This document shows, piece after piece, positions 50,363-61,159 of a DNA stretch of 64,000 bases. Under the pieces are notes generated by a model. That model was not told the DNA's origin. It did not search any database and saw nothing but the letters and a program-made list of their open reading frames with translations. Position 1 is the stretch's first letter; every line of letters begins with the position of its first letter. The DNA comes from Maniola hyperantus (taxonomy: Eukaryota > Arthropoda > Insecta > Lepidoptera > Nymphalidae): NCBI RefSeq assembly GCF_902806685.2, contig NW_027189033.1, positions 121,221 through 185,220 of the forward strand. The letters are read 5' to 3'. The translations under genes were made by a program, and so were the position numbers.

Positions 50363-50518
50363 TAGAAACAGCTGATGAGCTCGTGCAAAACTTGTGTGAA
50401 CTTGCAGAATCTATATGTAGTAGGTATCTACTTATCTAACTATATTTGGTACTACATACCTCATTATTTGTTATGTTATAATATGATTTATCATTATCAA
50501 ATATATAATATTTAGACT

Positions 50519-50620
50519 AGATGACCTAGCCTTCGCTCGGGTAGAATCTCAAGTATATAGAGCCAGCGACTCGAGCTGGACGTCGATATGTCAGTCAGTC
50601 AGTCAGCAGCAGCCCTAGGT
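50519..50620. repeat. Fragment of Helitron/SINE-like repeat
   Basis: CTAGATGACCTAGCCTTCGCTCGGGTAGAAT is a degraded relative of the CTAG-ended repeat (antisense), and GTCAGTCAGTCAGTCAGCAGC is its short tract. Confidence 0.4.
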
Positions 50621-50769
50621 AGTGGGTCAGTAGGTCACGTCGTATAGATTAGTGTACGACATCTCTGTTATCGCATATGTATATGGTACACGAGTTGTCC
50701 TCTCGCGGGGCTGATGTTTGCGGAGGGACACAGATCACGCGAGAGGGTTGATCGAAATTTTGAGACACA

Positions 50770-51045
50770 AATATACACACATCATCATCACCATCACCAT
50801 CATCAACATCAACTCATCGCCGGTTCTTTGCTGAACGCAGATCTGCTCAGAATCAGAAGGGAGGTTCCCTATTCCACCACGCTAACCGAGTGCGTATTAG
50901 AAACCGAACAGAAGAACATATTATGCAGAATTTTCGGGCTTGCAGTTGCCTCGATATGTTTTGCTCCACAAAGTTAGAGATGCGTGCGTGGGATCGAATC
51001 CCCGAATAGAAGGCTGACGTCTTAACCACCAGTCTATCACGGTCT
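50770..51045 (-). repeat. tRNA-derived SINE (antisense copy)
   Basis: On the minus strand: GTGATAGACTGGTGGTTAAGACGTC (A-box-like head), GGGGATTCGATCCCACGCACGC (B box, about 50983-51000), a diverged middle, then a tail ending in ATGATGATGTG (a TGATGA simple repeat). A central block present in other copies is replaced by unrelated sequence (about 50905-50970). Confidence 0.65.
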
Positions 51046-52785
51046 TGTACAAATTATTATTACATTTACATACACTAGGTATATACAAGTTATTGAAGAT
51101 AATTGAGAAGCTGGCGAATAAAAAAGGTCTATAAATTTCTGATAAAAATACGTTTTTTTTCTTTGTTCCGGTAGTTTTTAGTGCTGAATACAAATGTGAA
51201 CTTATCGCTCAATTCATTAATTCATTGGTTCTTGCTATAAAGTTGTATTTCATACAGTTACCCCGTTCTGTTGGCGCGTTTTTTACCCGACTACGGCAAA
51301 GCCAAAATGAAGGGTTATGATTTTGACAGTCTATGTATGTATATATTGGAGGGTCGATATTGAAAGAGTTCTTACTGTCTGTGGACTCTGTGAAAAGAAA
51401 CGTATGAGTTTTACTCTACGGAAGGTAGCCATCTTTATTTTAGTTGTCAGAGTTGGACTTTGACACGCACGAATTTTGTTGTCGTTCACAATTTTCTCTC
51501 GCGTTAAATTAATTAAGTATCAGATTATAGCTTAGCTAATTATTATTCTTTGAGATAGGTAGGTAGTTTCTTAATCGTGATATTTAATTCGGTGATTGTG
51601 ATATAGTTAGAACAGTAATTGTTCGATGCTAATGTACATTGTGTTAAATCGTAACATCTAGTGCCATCCGGTGACTTTGTCTGCAAAGCACTATTAATAA
51701 TGTTCGCGTAGTTGTTTGACGAATATGGAATACTAATTATTGGTGAATATTAGAGTAATTCGTGAGTTAACGTTTGGCTCAGTGGATAGATTATTATAAG
51801 GACATCCGTTAAGGTTATTTCTGCAGACGCTAGTAATTTAGAGTGTAATTGGAGATATACCGGCAGTTGAGATAATGATTAGTTTGAAGTGATAGTTTAG
51901 TGTGATAGTAACTTGAAGTTAACTTTGATAGTAGGTACCCGCTTTAGAATCGTATAACCCGGTTGGTAAAGAATCATTGATGACTCTCGTGTAATGTTGA
52001 AATGGATTAGACAATGAGTTGCCCATGAGATCGAATAGCTTACATTCTACCTGGTTTCTGTTGTGATCGCTTATTTGGGTGGATATAGTAGTCGTGGCGC
52101 GTGTGGCGCACGATGCTATGGTGTTCTGTATGCAGATGTGCACAGAGTGGAGAAGGTAGAGCTATTGCGATATTCTGAATTAGTAATGAGAAGTCAATTA
52201 TAAGATCTGCAGGCCGATTGCCGTAAACTGACATGTGACATCGCAATAGAAATATCCTTAAGAATCGTGATCGTTACAGTTGATAAATTTGCTATCGCGG
52301 ACGACTAATGCACTATATCGCATTTGGTCATTATCGACATTTTGATGACGTATTGGTAGCACGGACCTATTTATAACCCGCCTAAATCGAATATCTATGG
52401 TAATGTAAAAAAATGGAGGAGTTTTAACAGCGTTTCATAAAGTACCTATTATACAAATTGAGTCCATTGCTACTGGTGGTTATGACTTCATAGTAAGTAC
52501 CTCCACACTACAAGTGCTTTCTCGAGTATGTTTCCTTATGTATCTAGAGCTGCCTAAAACGTTGCTCTTCATATGAAAGTTTGGATGTTTCTTACTCCTT
52601 CGCACCACAAATATTTAAAGAAACAATTTGGATTAGCTAAATTAGTAATAAAGATACCATATACACTGATTCTAAAGTCTTCGCAGACAACGTCATACCT
52701 AAACAGAAGCTGGTAGTGCCTAGTGGTATAGATTAAGCAACACAGTCAGTGGTCACTTACTCAGTTATCATAATTTTTTTTCAGG
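51046..52785. other. Intergenic sequence; repeat fragment at 51280-51400, otherwise nothing recognised
   Basis: TTTTTACCCGACTACGGCAAAGCC...GGGTTATGATTTTGACAGTCTATGTATGTAT (51280-51345) is a dispersed lepidopteran repeat fragment. The rest has frequent stops and no recognisable gene. Confidence 0.4.
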
Positions 52786-52970
52786 CAAAGGTGATACAGT
52801 GCTGCATTCATTTCTTCATCCTGACAAAGATATGGATTGGGATATGTTGTGAACTCGAGCTCTTGGACCCCGTGCAGAGACAAATAAAATAATGAACGGT
52901 GCCAGATTAGATTTATAAGAAGCAGATGGTGATATAATTAAGATGTCAGAATCTAATCTACTTTAATAAA
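52786..52970 (+). other. Possible terminal exon with splice acceptor and polyadenylation signal
   Basis: TTTTTTTTCAG (ending 52785) is a strong-looking 3' splice site. It is followed by a short frame GKGDTVLHSFLHPDKDMDWDML ending TGA at 52850-52852, and AATAAA at about 52965-52970. A GTAAGT donor-like site at 52493-52498 would give a 293-bp intron. I do not recognise the peptide, and frames across the two parts do not join convincingly. It may be a gene remnant or chance. Confidence 0.2.
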
Positions 52971-53107
52971 AGAAAACATAAAAAATCATCAAACTGTTGT
53001 TTTATTTGCCTAAATAATTTAAATTCCAAAGTAATTTCCAAAGCTAAATCAATTAAATCAGAAAATGATTTGACTTTTGGACATTACTTTGGGGAATAAT
53101 TTTAGAA

Positions 53108-53312
53108 GTCCCCCGAAGAGCCTAGTGGTTAGGATGTCCACCTCTGAATAATTGAAGGTTGGGGGTTCAATTTTAGGTACGCATCTCTAAGAGTTATGTG
53201 CGTTTTAAACAATTAATTATACTTAACTTGATTTAGCGGTGAAGGAAACATCATGAGGAAATCTGCATACCTGAGAGTTCTCCATATTGTTCTCAAAGGA
53301 GTCAAAGGTATA
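53108..53312 (+). repeat. tRNA-derived SINE (sense copy of inverted pair)
   Basis: CCTAGTGGTTAGGATGTCCACCTC (A-box-like), GGTTGGGGGTTCAATTTTAGG (B-box region), ACGCATCTCTAAGAGTTATGTGCG, GGTGAAGGAAACATCATGAGGAAA, CTGAGAGTTCTCCATATTGTTCTC. Its tail meets an inverted partial copy at about 53315. Confidence 0.75.
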
Positions 53313-53317
53313 CTATT

Positions 53318-53525
53318 ATGTTCAGCCTGTCGCTGGCTCACTATAGAGTACGGTTCTCTTGAGTGTGAGAAGAGTTTTGGCCATAGTCTACCATGCTGGC
53401 CAAATGCGGATTGGTAGACTTCACACACCTTTGATAACATTTTGGAGAACTCTCAGGCATGCAGGTTTCCACACGATGTTTTCTATCACCGTTAAAGCAA
53501 TGATATTTAATTATTTACTTAAAAT
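53318..53525 (-). repeat. tRNA-derived SINE (antisense copy of inverted pair)
   Basis: Reads in reverse: CGCTGGCTCACTATAGAG, CATAGTCTACCATGCTGGCC, CACACACCTTTGATAAC, GGAGAACTCTCAGGCATGCAGG, TCACCGTTAAAGC. It lies head to head with 53108-53312, so the pair could form a stem of roughly 100 bp. The copy lacks its 5' (promoter) half. Confidence 0.75.
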
Positions 53526-54607
53526 GTAAAAAGTACTCTGTGATTCTCATTTCTCAGTGTTAGTATACCTCTATATTTAATGTACTCTGTGCATCAAACC
53601 CACTAATGAAAGAGTCATCACATATTCTTTTAAAAGTACTTATGAGACTTATATTAATCTAAAAATGCTTTTATACTATTATACTAGCTTCTAAAATTAA
53701 TAATTGATTTCTAATCTAGCAGAAGAATTACTATAGCATTTTTTAATCCCTTTCATAACTTTATTTTAATTAATATGAGTAGTAAAACGATTTGCGGATA
53801 GCTTATGTCACTGATAAAAACACCTCTCGAGTTGTTTCAATGAAAACCTCATTTGACGTAACATTTGTCGAGGTTCTTATATGACATCAAACTTCAAAAC
53901 GGGTCCGCAATAGCATTTTTCATACAATAAATTTTATCGATAGTGTAAATGAACTGTCAAAACATTTTTTTGTCCACATCTATCCTTTGTGGACTGTCTC
54001 ACCGAACCGTGATAGGAAAACCATATTTTGACATTGATGCTGTCATTAAATGATAGATGCAGTCGATTCGCAATCGGCCTGCTGGTTTAGATCGTAAGAG
54101 AGTCGATGCAATGATCCTTTTAAGAGCGTTCATGAAGTTGTGATTGATTACCTTGAGATGATTAGATAACGGAGTAGGTCGTGACTTGATTGAGAGGTTG
54201 CAATAGCAATTGCGCCCTAATCACACGATGTAGTGTTTAGCTTAGGTTAGCTAGTTTAGAGTGAGGTGAGGGGTCGCTGTGAGGGGTGGTTGGAGGCGAC
54301 CATAGGTAGGGTTAGGTTAGGGTGATCTGGTCGTGTTACGTTGATGGTTTCCATGTGCGATACGTTACTGAGAACTATTTGTAAAGAACATGGATTAAAG
54401 TACCTACTTATTAATTACTACCTTCTGATGTCGGCTAAAGATGAATAATAATTATCAGCCATCCTCCTGTTCTCCGACATATATATGTACAAGTGTGTTT
54501 GTATCTATGTGTGTTCCACTGTAGCGGCTAATCTTCTGGGCCGATTTAGATGGATGAGGTGTCAGTTGATTCGCTATTATGGTCCGGGTGACATATGCTA
54601 CATTTTA
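53526..54607. other. Intergenic sequence, no gene found
   Basis: No frame or repeat family recognised with confidence. GGTTAGGTTAGG-like G-rich simple sequence occurs near 54240-54320. Confidence 0.4.
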
Positions 54608-54880
54608 ACCGACTTCCAAAAAGGAGGTGGTACTCAATTCGCCTTTTTAGGGTTCCGTACCTCAAAAGGAAGAACGGAACCCTTATAGGATCACTTTGTT
54701 GTCTGTCGGTCTGTCAAGAAACCTACAGGGTACTTCCCGTTGACCTAGAATCATGAAATTTGGCAGGTAGGTAGATCTTGTAGCTGACATTTGGGGAAAA
54801 ATCTGAAAACCGGGAATTTGTGGTTACATCACAAAAAAAAATTAAATTGTGGTCATAACTAATAATTAGTATTTAGACAC
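54608..54880 (+). repeat. AGGGTTCCGTAC-type dispersed repeat, 5' half
   Basis: CCGACTTCCAAAAAGGAGG, AGGGTTCCGTACCTCAAAAGG, AACGGAACCCTTATAGGATCAC, GTTGACCTAGAATCATGAAATTTGGCAGG, GGTTACATCACAAAAAAAA. It is the sense copy of the repeat split at 33690-50150. Confidence 0.7.
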
Positions 54881-54894
54881 ATTATTAGACGAGA

Positions 54895-55017
54895 GGTGCC
54901 CTTTTGCGTGGATTTGGGAGTTATTCAAAGGGCGGACCAACAAATTCCTAAAAGGCCGGCAACGCATCGGCGCGGAGCTGCAAATGTTCATGGGCGGAGG
55001 TAATCACTTAACATCAG
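54895..55017 (+). repeat. LINE-tail-like dispersed repeat, part 1 (split by MITE)
   Basis: CCTAAAAGGCCGGCAACGCATCGGCGC...CATGGGCGGAGGTAATCACTTAACATCAG, resuming at 55310 with GTGACCCGCCTGCTCGTTTGC. This is a very common lepidopteran 3' tail. CAG at 55015-55017 and 55307-55309 is the MITE's duplication. Confidence 0.65.
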
Positions 55018-55306
55018 TACCCGTAGTACAAGATTTTACGTCTCACCAAACGAAACCAAATTCGAGAGTCGAAATACTTCCGCGTTACAGTAAAATGGAC
55101 CTAAACAGCCTTGAATTGAAGTCAAATATTCAATGCCACTGATTTTAATTTCGCAATGTTTCCGCTTGGAGCGCTGGCTGTAGAAGTGTAAACAAACTTG
55201 TGCTTTAAAACAAGGCATTTAAGATCCAGTTTACTGTAACGCGGAAGTATTTCGACTCTCGAATTTGGTTTGGTTTGGTGAGACGTAAAATCTTGTACTA
55301 CGGGTA
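55018..55306. mobile_element. MITE with long inverted termini (289 bp, CAG duplication)
   Basis: The ends TACCCGTAGTACAAGATTTTACGTCTCACCAAA and its reverse complement begin inverted repeats that extend about 80 bases (through GAGAGTCGAAATACTTCCGCG and TTACAGTAAA). The middle is unrelated sequence. No coding capacity. A 3-bp duplication and long TIRs suggest a PIF/Harbinger- or CACTA-like source, but the TACCC terminus does not settle it. Confidence 0.85.
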
Positions 55307-55309
55307 CAG

Positions 55310-56036
55310 GTGACCCGCCTGCTCGTTTGCTCGCTATCTCTATTTGTCCTGACAATAATAACAAACACAACAAAAAAGTATTAACCAATTCAGTGCAGTC
55401 TTTAGAAAGTTATGCGCGTACATACATTTCGGCGATTCATTGTTATTTATATAAGATGTATATAATATATAGATATATGAATATCCATATCTATACATAT
55501 AAGTATACCTTACTTATGGTATGCCGCTACCAGTGGTAGATGCATTCGACGATTCAAAAGTAGGTACATTTAAAAGTTCAATTGATTAAAAATTATTTTC
55601 ATTTCATTTATTATTTAAATCGTTTTTATCAGTTCCCTTACGTGAGCCATTAACTTTATCTTGTTCTGTATCCCAAGTGAGCCCTCACCTGGAGTTCATC
55701 GCTGGTGCAGTATGAGATCAATCTTAGACTATCCTGCCAGGAGTGTGTGCACTAAACTTGTGCAGTTGACAGTTTTTCCTACCCGAAAGGTGCCAACGGA
55801 AAATTATTAGTTATTACTAAGCCTCCGCTACCCGTCCATCCGTTTGTCCATCCGTCAGCGGGCTGTATCTCGTGAACCGTATACTAGGTGGGGAGTTGTC
55901 ACAGAATGTGTATTTCTATTGCCGCTATAACAATAAAATAATTGAGTAGGTATAGTTCCCGACAGGTGGCGTCACCCGCGCTATGCCGCTGGGTTAGTGC
56001 GATACGCTTACGCTTGCCATCTTGATCTGTCGCGTT
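55310..56036. other. Intergenic sequence, no gene found
   Basis: The LINE-tail fragment continues to about 55345. CAGTTGACAGTTTTTCCTACCCGAAAGGTGCC and CCGTCCATCCGTTTGTCCATCCGTC (55760-55860) look like another dispersed repeat. TTCCCGACAGGTGGCGTCACC (about 55950-55975) may be the upstream part of the LTR-like repeat that follows. Confidence 0.4.
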
Positions 56037-56872
56037 TATAAGATAAATGGTTAGAGTTGCTATTTATTTCTTGAAATTGCTACTAAACTCTTTAGATTTT
56101 GCTTAAGAATTAATTCTAAACCATTGACATTTTATTTGTAAACAGAGGCACGTCAAAATGATAGACAAAATACTACAGACGTAACAGATAATATATAGCA
56201 GCTAATCCAAAGGTCTTACATGGTGAAATTGATTTTATTATATTTTAGAAGTAAAGTAATTGTAGATTTAAATAGAGTATAATGTGGAATTTTGAAGTGT
56301 ATAAATTTAAAACTAAAGTTTAATCTCTATTGTCGACTCTATTGAATTTGAGTTTTATATGGTATCATTATACTTATGGAAAGGGTAGCCAAAGGGCTAT
56401 AAATGGCTCTGCTTTGACGGTAGACATCATTAATTTTCCTATTTTTAAGAAGAAGCTGTGACATACCTACAGGTACGAATATTGTTGATTTTATATTTCT
56501 ATTGTTGTACTATGTATGTTGATTTATGTATTGTTCAAATGTGTAATTGGTATTTCAAAATAGACACCACCGAGTTTTTTCTTGCCAGTTCTTTCTCTCG
56601 GTAGATAATATGCTTTTTACGAACTGGCGGTAGATTTTTCTTAAAGGAAATAATAAATTATTTAATGATAAAGCAATAAGTAATGGTAAAGATAAACTTT
56701 GATTTGGAGGGAGTTTTTCCCTGAATAAAACAGTTTATTTCCTTATACAATCTTTTATTTTGTCTCCTACCTACAACCACGCCCTAGCTTATTGATAACG
56801 AACTAAGGTTTAGACTCTCAGTAGGTTGATTCCTGACTCTATTGTCTCTATACTTCTGAGGCTAATCTAGCA
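56037..56872 (+). repeat. ~840-bp direct repeat (LTR-like), copy 1
   Basis: Homologous to 63153-63994. Both copies begin at TATAAGATAAATGGTTAGAG and stop matching after GGCTAATCTAGCA. A shared 3' end in ...CA, followed here by TCAGAAGTGGGATACG, which could be an internal primer region, suggests LTRs of an element whose interior has been replaced. However, the upstream flanks differ completely, which is unusual for LTRs. Alternatively it is a duplicated segment. Confidence 0.6.
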
Positions 56873-57530
56873 TCAGAAGTGGGATACGATATGGCTGAAT
56901 TGTGCCTTTTCTAATGCAATTGTACAAGTTTCAGAAATACCGGCCAATTCGGATGGCTTTGTGAAAAGCCATCAAAGATGTTCCAACAGGCGTTGTGATG
57001 ACTGACGTCCACGAGAGGTACCACAATGGACATTGGATACCCTAAATCTGGAAATCTTAATATGAAAATATGGTATGAAAAAAAAAGTGAAAGTGAATTA
57101 AAACTTTTTTGCAAGACAATTTTTCAGGCAGGTAGGCCTTAGAAAGTTTTATTGCGTAATCATGGACCTATTAATACTCTGTGTAATGTAGTAACACAGT
57201 TTCATAGTACCTGTCGTCATTTTATTTGTTTTAAAACTAATTGTATTATAGAAATAAAGATGTGGGTACTAAATAAATAAAATTTTTGCGGGTAATTTTG
57301 TGTTCAGTATAGATGTTCTGTTTCAATGACTCAGATTAATGTTTGAAGGTGTTTAATCGCATGATGTCCCAGCTAGTAACACAAATCGATATTACGTAAA
57401 TTAATGTTAAAAATTTGCAGGTAGTTAGTTGGTATGAAATTTTTATTAAATGATCATACGATAAAATGTGGTTAAATGTCAGACTGACCGAGCGGTGAAA
57501 AACTAAAGCAAGTTTGTCAGTAAATATTTA
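56873..57530 (+). other. Sequence downstream of LTR-like repeat, no intact gene
   Basis: ATGGCTGAATTGTGCC at about 56890 begins a broken frame with stops (pieces such as FGWLCEKPSKMFQQ). It sits where gag would begin if 56037-56872 were a 5' LTR. Nothing else recognised. Confidence 0.3.
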
Positions 57531-57670
57531 TAAAAATAAATAAAATAAAAAGAGCCTTTATTGCAGTGTTAAGTATTTACAGGTTTTTCTTATTACTAGG
57601 TAAATAATGCATTGAATACTTAAAAATTATTGCATTAAGGATTATTTACATTAACATTTTTTGTTGTTTT

Positions 57671-60613
57671 TTATTTTATTTTATGTTCTGCGTGTCCATC
57701 GACATAGGCCTCCTCTAAACTTTTCCAAATGGTTCTATTTCTGGCTAACCTTGTCCACATACCACCAACCAAGTTTCTTATGTCATCCTCCCACCTTTTA
57801 AATTGTCTCCCCCTTCTTCTCTTTTTGTTTCTGGGGTACCATTCTAGAACTTTTATGGTCCATTTTTCTATGTTATCTCTTATCATGTGCCCTGACCATC
57901 TCCATTTTAATTGTTTTATTACTTTTTCTACATTCTTAAATTTTGTTTTTCCCTTTATGTCTTGTAGCTTTATTCTATCCCTTAGTCTTACACCTATTAC
58001 ACTTCTTTCCATAGAGTTTTGGCAAGTTTTTAAAGTTGTGAGATTTTTCTCAGTAAGGGCCCATGTTTGTGAACCGTAAATTAGACATGGTAGTATACAA
58101 GTATTGAAAACCTTTCTCTTGTCCTTGATAGGTATATGTTTATTTTTGAATACTTCGCTGAGCGACCAATATCTTTTCCAAGAGTTTGTCACCCTTCTGT
58201 CAATCTCTTTCGACATGCAGTCTTTGGTTGACAATAAATGGCCCAGATAGACATATTCTTCTACATACTCGATTGTTTTGTTATCTACTTTGATTTCTTT
58301 TTTGTCAGAGTTTGTCATTATTTTAGTTTTATTGACGTTCATTGTGAGGCCCACTTTAGCACTTTCGTCTGCTAACTGCTGCAGCATGTATTCTAGTTTC
58401 TTTGGGCATTCTGAGAATAGTACTAGGTCGTCTGCAAATCGCAAATGGTTGAGGTTTTCGCCATTTATATTAAGCCCCTCGTTTTCCCAAGCCAGACTCC
58501 TAAATACCATTTCTAATACAGCTGAAAACAGTTTGGGAGATATTGGATCTCCCTGTCTGACTCCCCTTTCTATTGGAAACTCTTCGCTGGTTTTATCCAA
58601 TTTTACACAAGCTGTACTGTTGGAATATATATTCTTCAAAATATTTATTATTTTTCTATGTACACCTTGTGCTCTAAGGGATTTCCATATTGCTTCGTGT
58701 TCTAAGGAGTCGAAAGCTTTGTTGTAGTCTACAAATCCTAGGTAATATGCACAGTTATATTCTTTATATTTTTCTAGTATTTGTTTTACTGTGTAAATAT
58801 GGTCTACAGTCGAAAATTTCGCTCTAAAGCCGGCCTGCTCCTTAGGTTGATTCTCGTCTAGTATCTTAGAGACTCTTGATAGTAGTATCTTAGAAAATAT
58901 CTTATATATATTAGCCATCAGACTTATTGGTCTGTAGTTCCCAATATCATTTTTATCCCCTTTTTTATATATTAATATTATGGTTGATTTTGTCCAGTCT
59001 GCTGGAATATTTTCTGTCTGTAGTATTTGATTGAATATTTCAGTCAGTTTGGGTGCTATTACGGGTAAGGTTGCTTTAAGCATCTCATTCGATATTCGGT
59101 CGGGTCCTGGTGCTTTATCGTTTTTTTGTGATTTAATAGCTGAAATTGTTTCACTTAGTAAAATTTCTGGGAACGGTTCTTCGTTTATATAAGTATCTTC
59201 ATCAAACTTTCCCTTTTCAGCAAAAAAAGTTTGATCTTTTTCCGTGCTTTTGTACAGATTTCGGTAAAACTGTGCTGCAATTTTTATTATTTCTTCTCTA
59301 TTTCTAGTCACTTTGTTGTTTCTGTTTATTAGATTAAGCATCCAGTCTTTTTTGTTTACCAATTTTTTAAATGCTTTCCTTACACCTCCAGTTTTGGTGA
59401 TGTAATCTTGGATAGTTTTGTTTCTTTTTCGAGTGATGTCTTTACGTATTTGGTCTCTAATTTTTTTACTCAATTCCACAATTTTACTTTTTGTGTCTTG
59501 TTCCTTTTTTGATATAATCAATATTTTCCTTTGTTCTATCAATTTCTCACTTTCTTCTGACAGGAGCTTGTTTTCAGGTTTGCATTTCATTGTTTCCCTT
59601 AAAAGGTTAGATATTAGTGAGTTATATTTATCTTCGACACTATCGTATATTATTTCGTTTTGATTTAGGGCCATGAACAAATTACTTTGTAGTTTCTCAT
59701 AGTTATCTGTTACAGGTAAATGTTTAATAGTTTTATAGTTTCTCCTTGATTTCTTGACTGGAACTGTTTGTAGTGCAGCTCTTACCATTCTGTGATCAGT
59801 ATTGAAATTAAATTGATTCAAAACATGTGTATTAGAGAAACTTCTCGCTTTGTTGGTCATAATGAAATCAATTTCGTTCTTATGGATTCCACCAGGTGAA
59901 ATCCATGTCCATTTTTTATTTTGTTTTCTTTTATATCGACTGTTGAGAATGGTAAGTTTATTTTGTAAGGCATAGTTGACTATCTTGTGGCCATTTTTAC
60001 TGCGTATTCCATAGCTAGAGTAGCCTATTATATGTTCCTCTCCAGGTTTACGTTGTCCTATTTTGCCATTAAAATCACCCATAACTATAACATTTTTCTT
60101 CATGTAGTGGTTGATTGATTGTAGTTTTTCAAAAAATTCTTCTATTTTCAAATCTTCTTCTTTATTAGTAGCTTCAGTGGGGGCATATACTTGTACAATT
60201 GTCCATGATTCATCTTTAACCGATGTCGGTAGCTTTATATTTAAAATGGCTATTCTTTCGGATATTCCAATTATTTCTTCTATTTTTGTAGAAAGGTATT
60301 TTTTAATTAGGAACCCAACTCCATAGAGGCCTGGCGTTTCCCCTTTATGGAATAGAATGTAGTTGTCATATTCTTCGATACTTTCCCCCATTCTCCGCAC
60401 TTCGCTAAGACCTATAATGTCCCATTTGATATCAATGAGCGCTTTTTCAAGTTCAAGTAATCTTTCCGGTGAGCTTAGAGTGCGAACATTTAATGTGGAA
60501 ATGTATATATATTTGTGTTTATCTGCAGGGTAGTTTTTTGGTTTATTTAAATTTAGAGGGTGTTGGTCATTTTCCTCCACGATGACCAATCGGCTTGGAG
60601 GAGAGTTTTCCAC
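57671..60613 (-). CDS. LINE ORF2: APE endonuclease-reverse transcriptase (RTE-like), 980 aa
   Basis: An open frame with no stop or shift. Endonuclease (about 35-275): ISTLNVRTLSSPERLLELEKAL, IIGLSEVRRMGE, GVGFLIKK, VQVYAPTE, VIVMGDFNGKIG, EIDFIMTNK and NTDHRMVRA. This is the variant style seen in RTE elements and in host CFDP2-like proteins. Reverse transcriptase (about 480-760): SQKNDKAPGPDRISNEMLK, YRPISLMANIYKIFSKIL, AGFRAKFSTVDHIYTV, FVDYNKAFDS, GVRQGDPISPKLFSA, catalytic FADD (RFADDLVLFSE) and YLGHLLS. C-terminus: WRWSGHMIRDN...RGRQFKRWEDDIRNLVGGMWTRLA, the typical RTE end. It nicks target DNA and copies its own RNA. The first Met (60613) is 69 bases after the ORF1 stop. Possibly still active. 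Confidence 0.9.
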   Translation of the reverse strand: MENSPPSRLVIVEENDQHPLNLNKPKNYPADKHKYIYISTLNVRTLSSPERLLELEKALIDIKWDIIGLSEVRRMGESIEEYDNYILFHKGETPGLYGVGFLIKKYLSTKIEEIIGISERIAILNIKLPTSVKDESWTIVQVYAPTEATNKEEDLKIEEFFEKLQSINHYMKKNVIVMGDFNGKIGQRKPGEEHIIGYSSYGIRSKNGHKIVNYALQNKLTILNSRYKRKQNKKWTWISPGGIHKNEIDFIMTNKARSFSNTHVLNQFNFNTDHRMVRAALQTVPVKKSRRNYKTIKHLPVTDNYEKLQSNLFMALNQNEIIYDSVEDKYNSLISNLLRETMKCKPENKLLSEESEKLIEQRKILIISKKEQDTKSKIVELSKKIRDQIRKDITRKRNKTIQDYITKTGGVRKAFKKLVNKKDWMLNLINRNNKVTRNREEIIKIAAQFYRNLYKSTEKDQTFFAEKGKFDEDTYINEEPFPEILLSETISAIKSQKNDKAPGPDRISNEMLKATLPVIAPKLTEIFNQILQTENIPADWTKSTIILIYKKGDKNDIGNYRPISLMANIYKIFSKILLSRVSKILDENQPKEQAGFRAKFSTVDHIYTVKQILEKYKEYNCAYYLGFVDYNKAFDSLEHEAIWKSLRAQGVHRKIINILKNIYSNSTACVKLDKTSEEFPIERGVRQGDPISPKLFSAVLEMVFRSLAWENEGLNINGENLNHLRFADDLVLFSECPKKLEYMLQQLADESAKVGLTMNVNKTKIMTNSDKKEIKVDNKTIEYVEEYVYLGHLLSTKDCMSKEIDRRVTNSWKRYWSLSEVFKNKHIPIKDKRKVFNTCILPCLIYGSQTWALTEKNLTTLKTCQNSMERSVIGVRLRDRIKLQDIKGKTKFKNVEKVIKQLKWRWSGHMIRDNIEKWTIKVLEWYPRNKKRRRGRQFKRWEDDIRNLVGGMWTRLARNRTIWKSLEEAYVDGHAEHKIK

Positions 60614-60682
60614 TTTATTCTTAGTTTTATTTGTTAGTATATAATTTTCTGTGACATTCCGGTTGTGGAGTGAAGGTAGTTG

Positions 60683-61159
60683 CTACTTATTTTTATCTGT
60701 TGCATGGCTAAGAGAATTAGACCGAGGCCGCATTAAATCGAAAGCATTGATTCTGCTAGATTTCGCTATATGTGAGATGTTGTTAGATTTTGTCACATTT
60801 GTATTTTTTGAATCGCTACTTGGTGTGGATGGGGTACGCTTCCGTTTCTCATGAGTTTTATTATTTTTTACTATTAGCTTATCGTATCTAATGTAAGCGT
60901 AATTTCCTTTTTTTCTCTCTTCTTGCAGTTGAGTCTGTAGCGAGCGCCTTATTTCTAATACTTCTTTTGAGAAGTCTTCCGTTATATAAATGTTTTTTGA
61001 TTTCTTTTTGTTCTTCAATATTTCATTTTTTTTCCATGTGGTAGCAAGTGTTACTACGATCGGTCGCGCTTTTTTATTACTAGGAATTTTCTTACCAACT
61101 CGATGTGCAGAGTTAATTCCATCAATACTTAGTTTGACCTCTAATTTACTTATTTCCAC
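60683..61159 (-). pseudogene. LINE ORF1, C-terminal domain only (5' truncated)
   Basis: 158 codons: INSAHRVGKKIPSNKKARPIVVTLATTWKKNEILKNKKKSKNIYITEDFSKEVLEIRRSLQTQLQEERKKGNYAYIRYDKLIV. This is the conserved C-terminal nucleic-acid-binding domain (AHR.G ... RPI.V.F ... K..IL ... E.F...V...R) of L1/RTE-type ORF1 chaperones, followed by a basic K/R/S/T tail. A stop lies just upstream of the first usable codon, and the N-terminal coiled-coil part is absent, so the insertion was probably 5' truncated. Confidence 0.75.

Noticed and set aside
54240..54330. GGTTAGG runs as telomeric repeat
   Set aside because: The insect telomere unit TTAGG occurs only as a few interrupted GTTAGG steps; too short and irregular to be telomeric.
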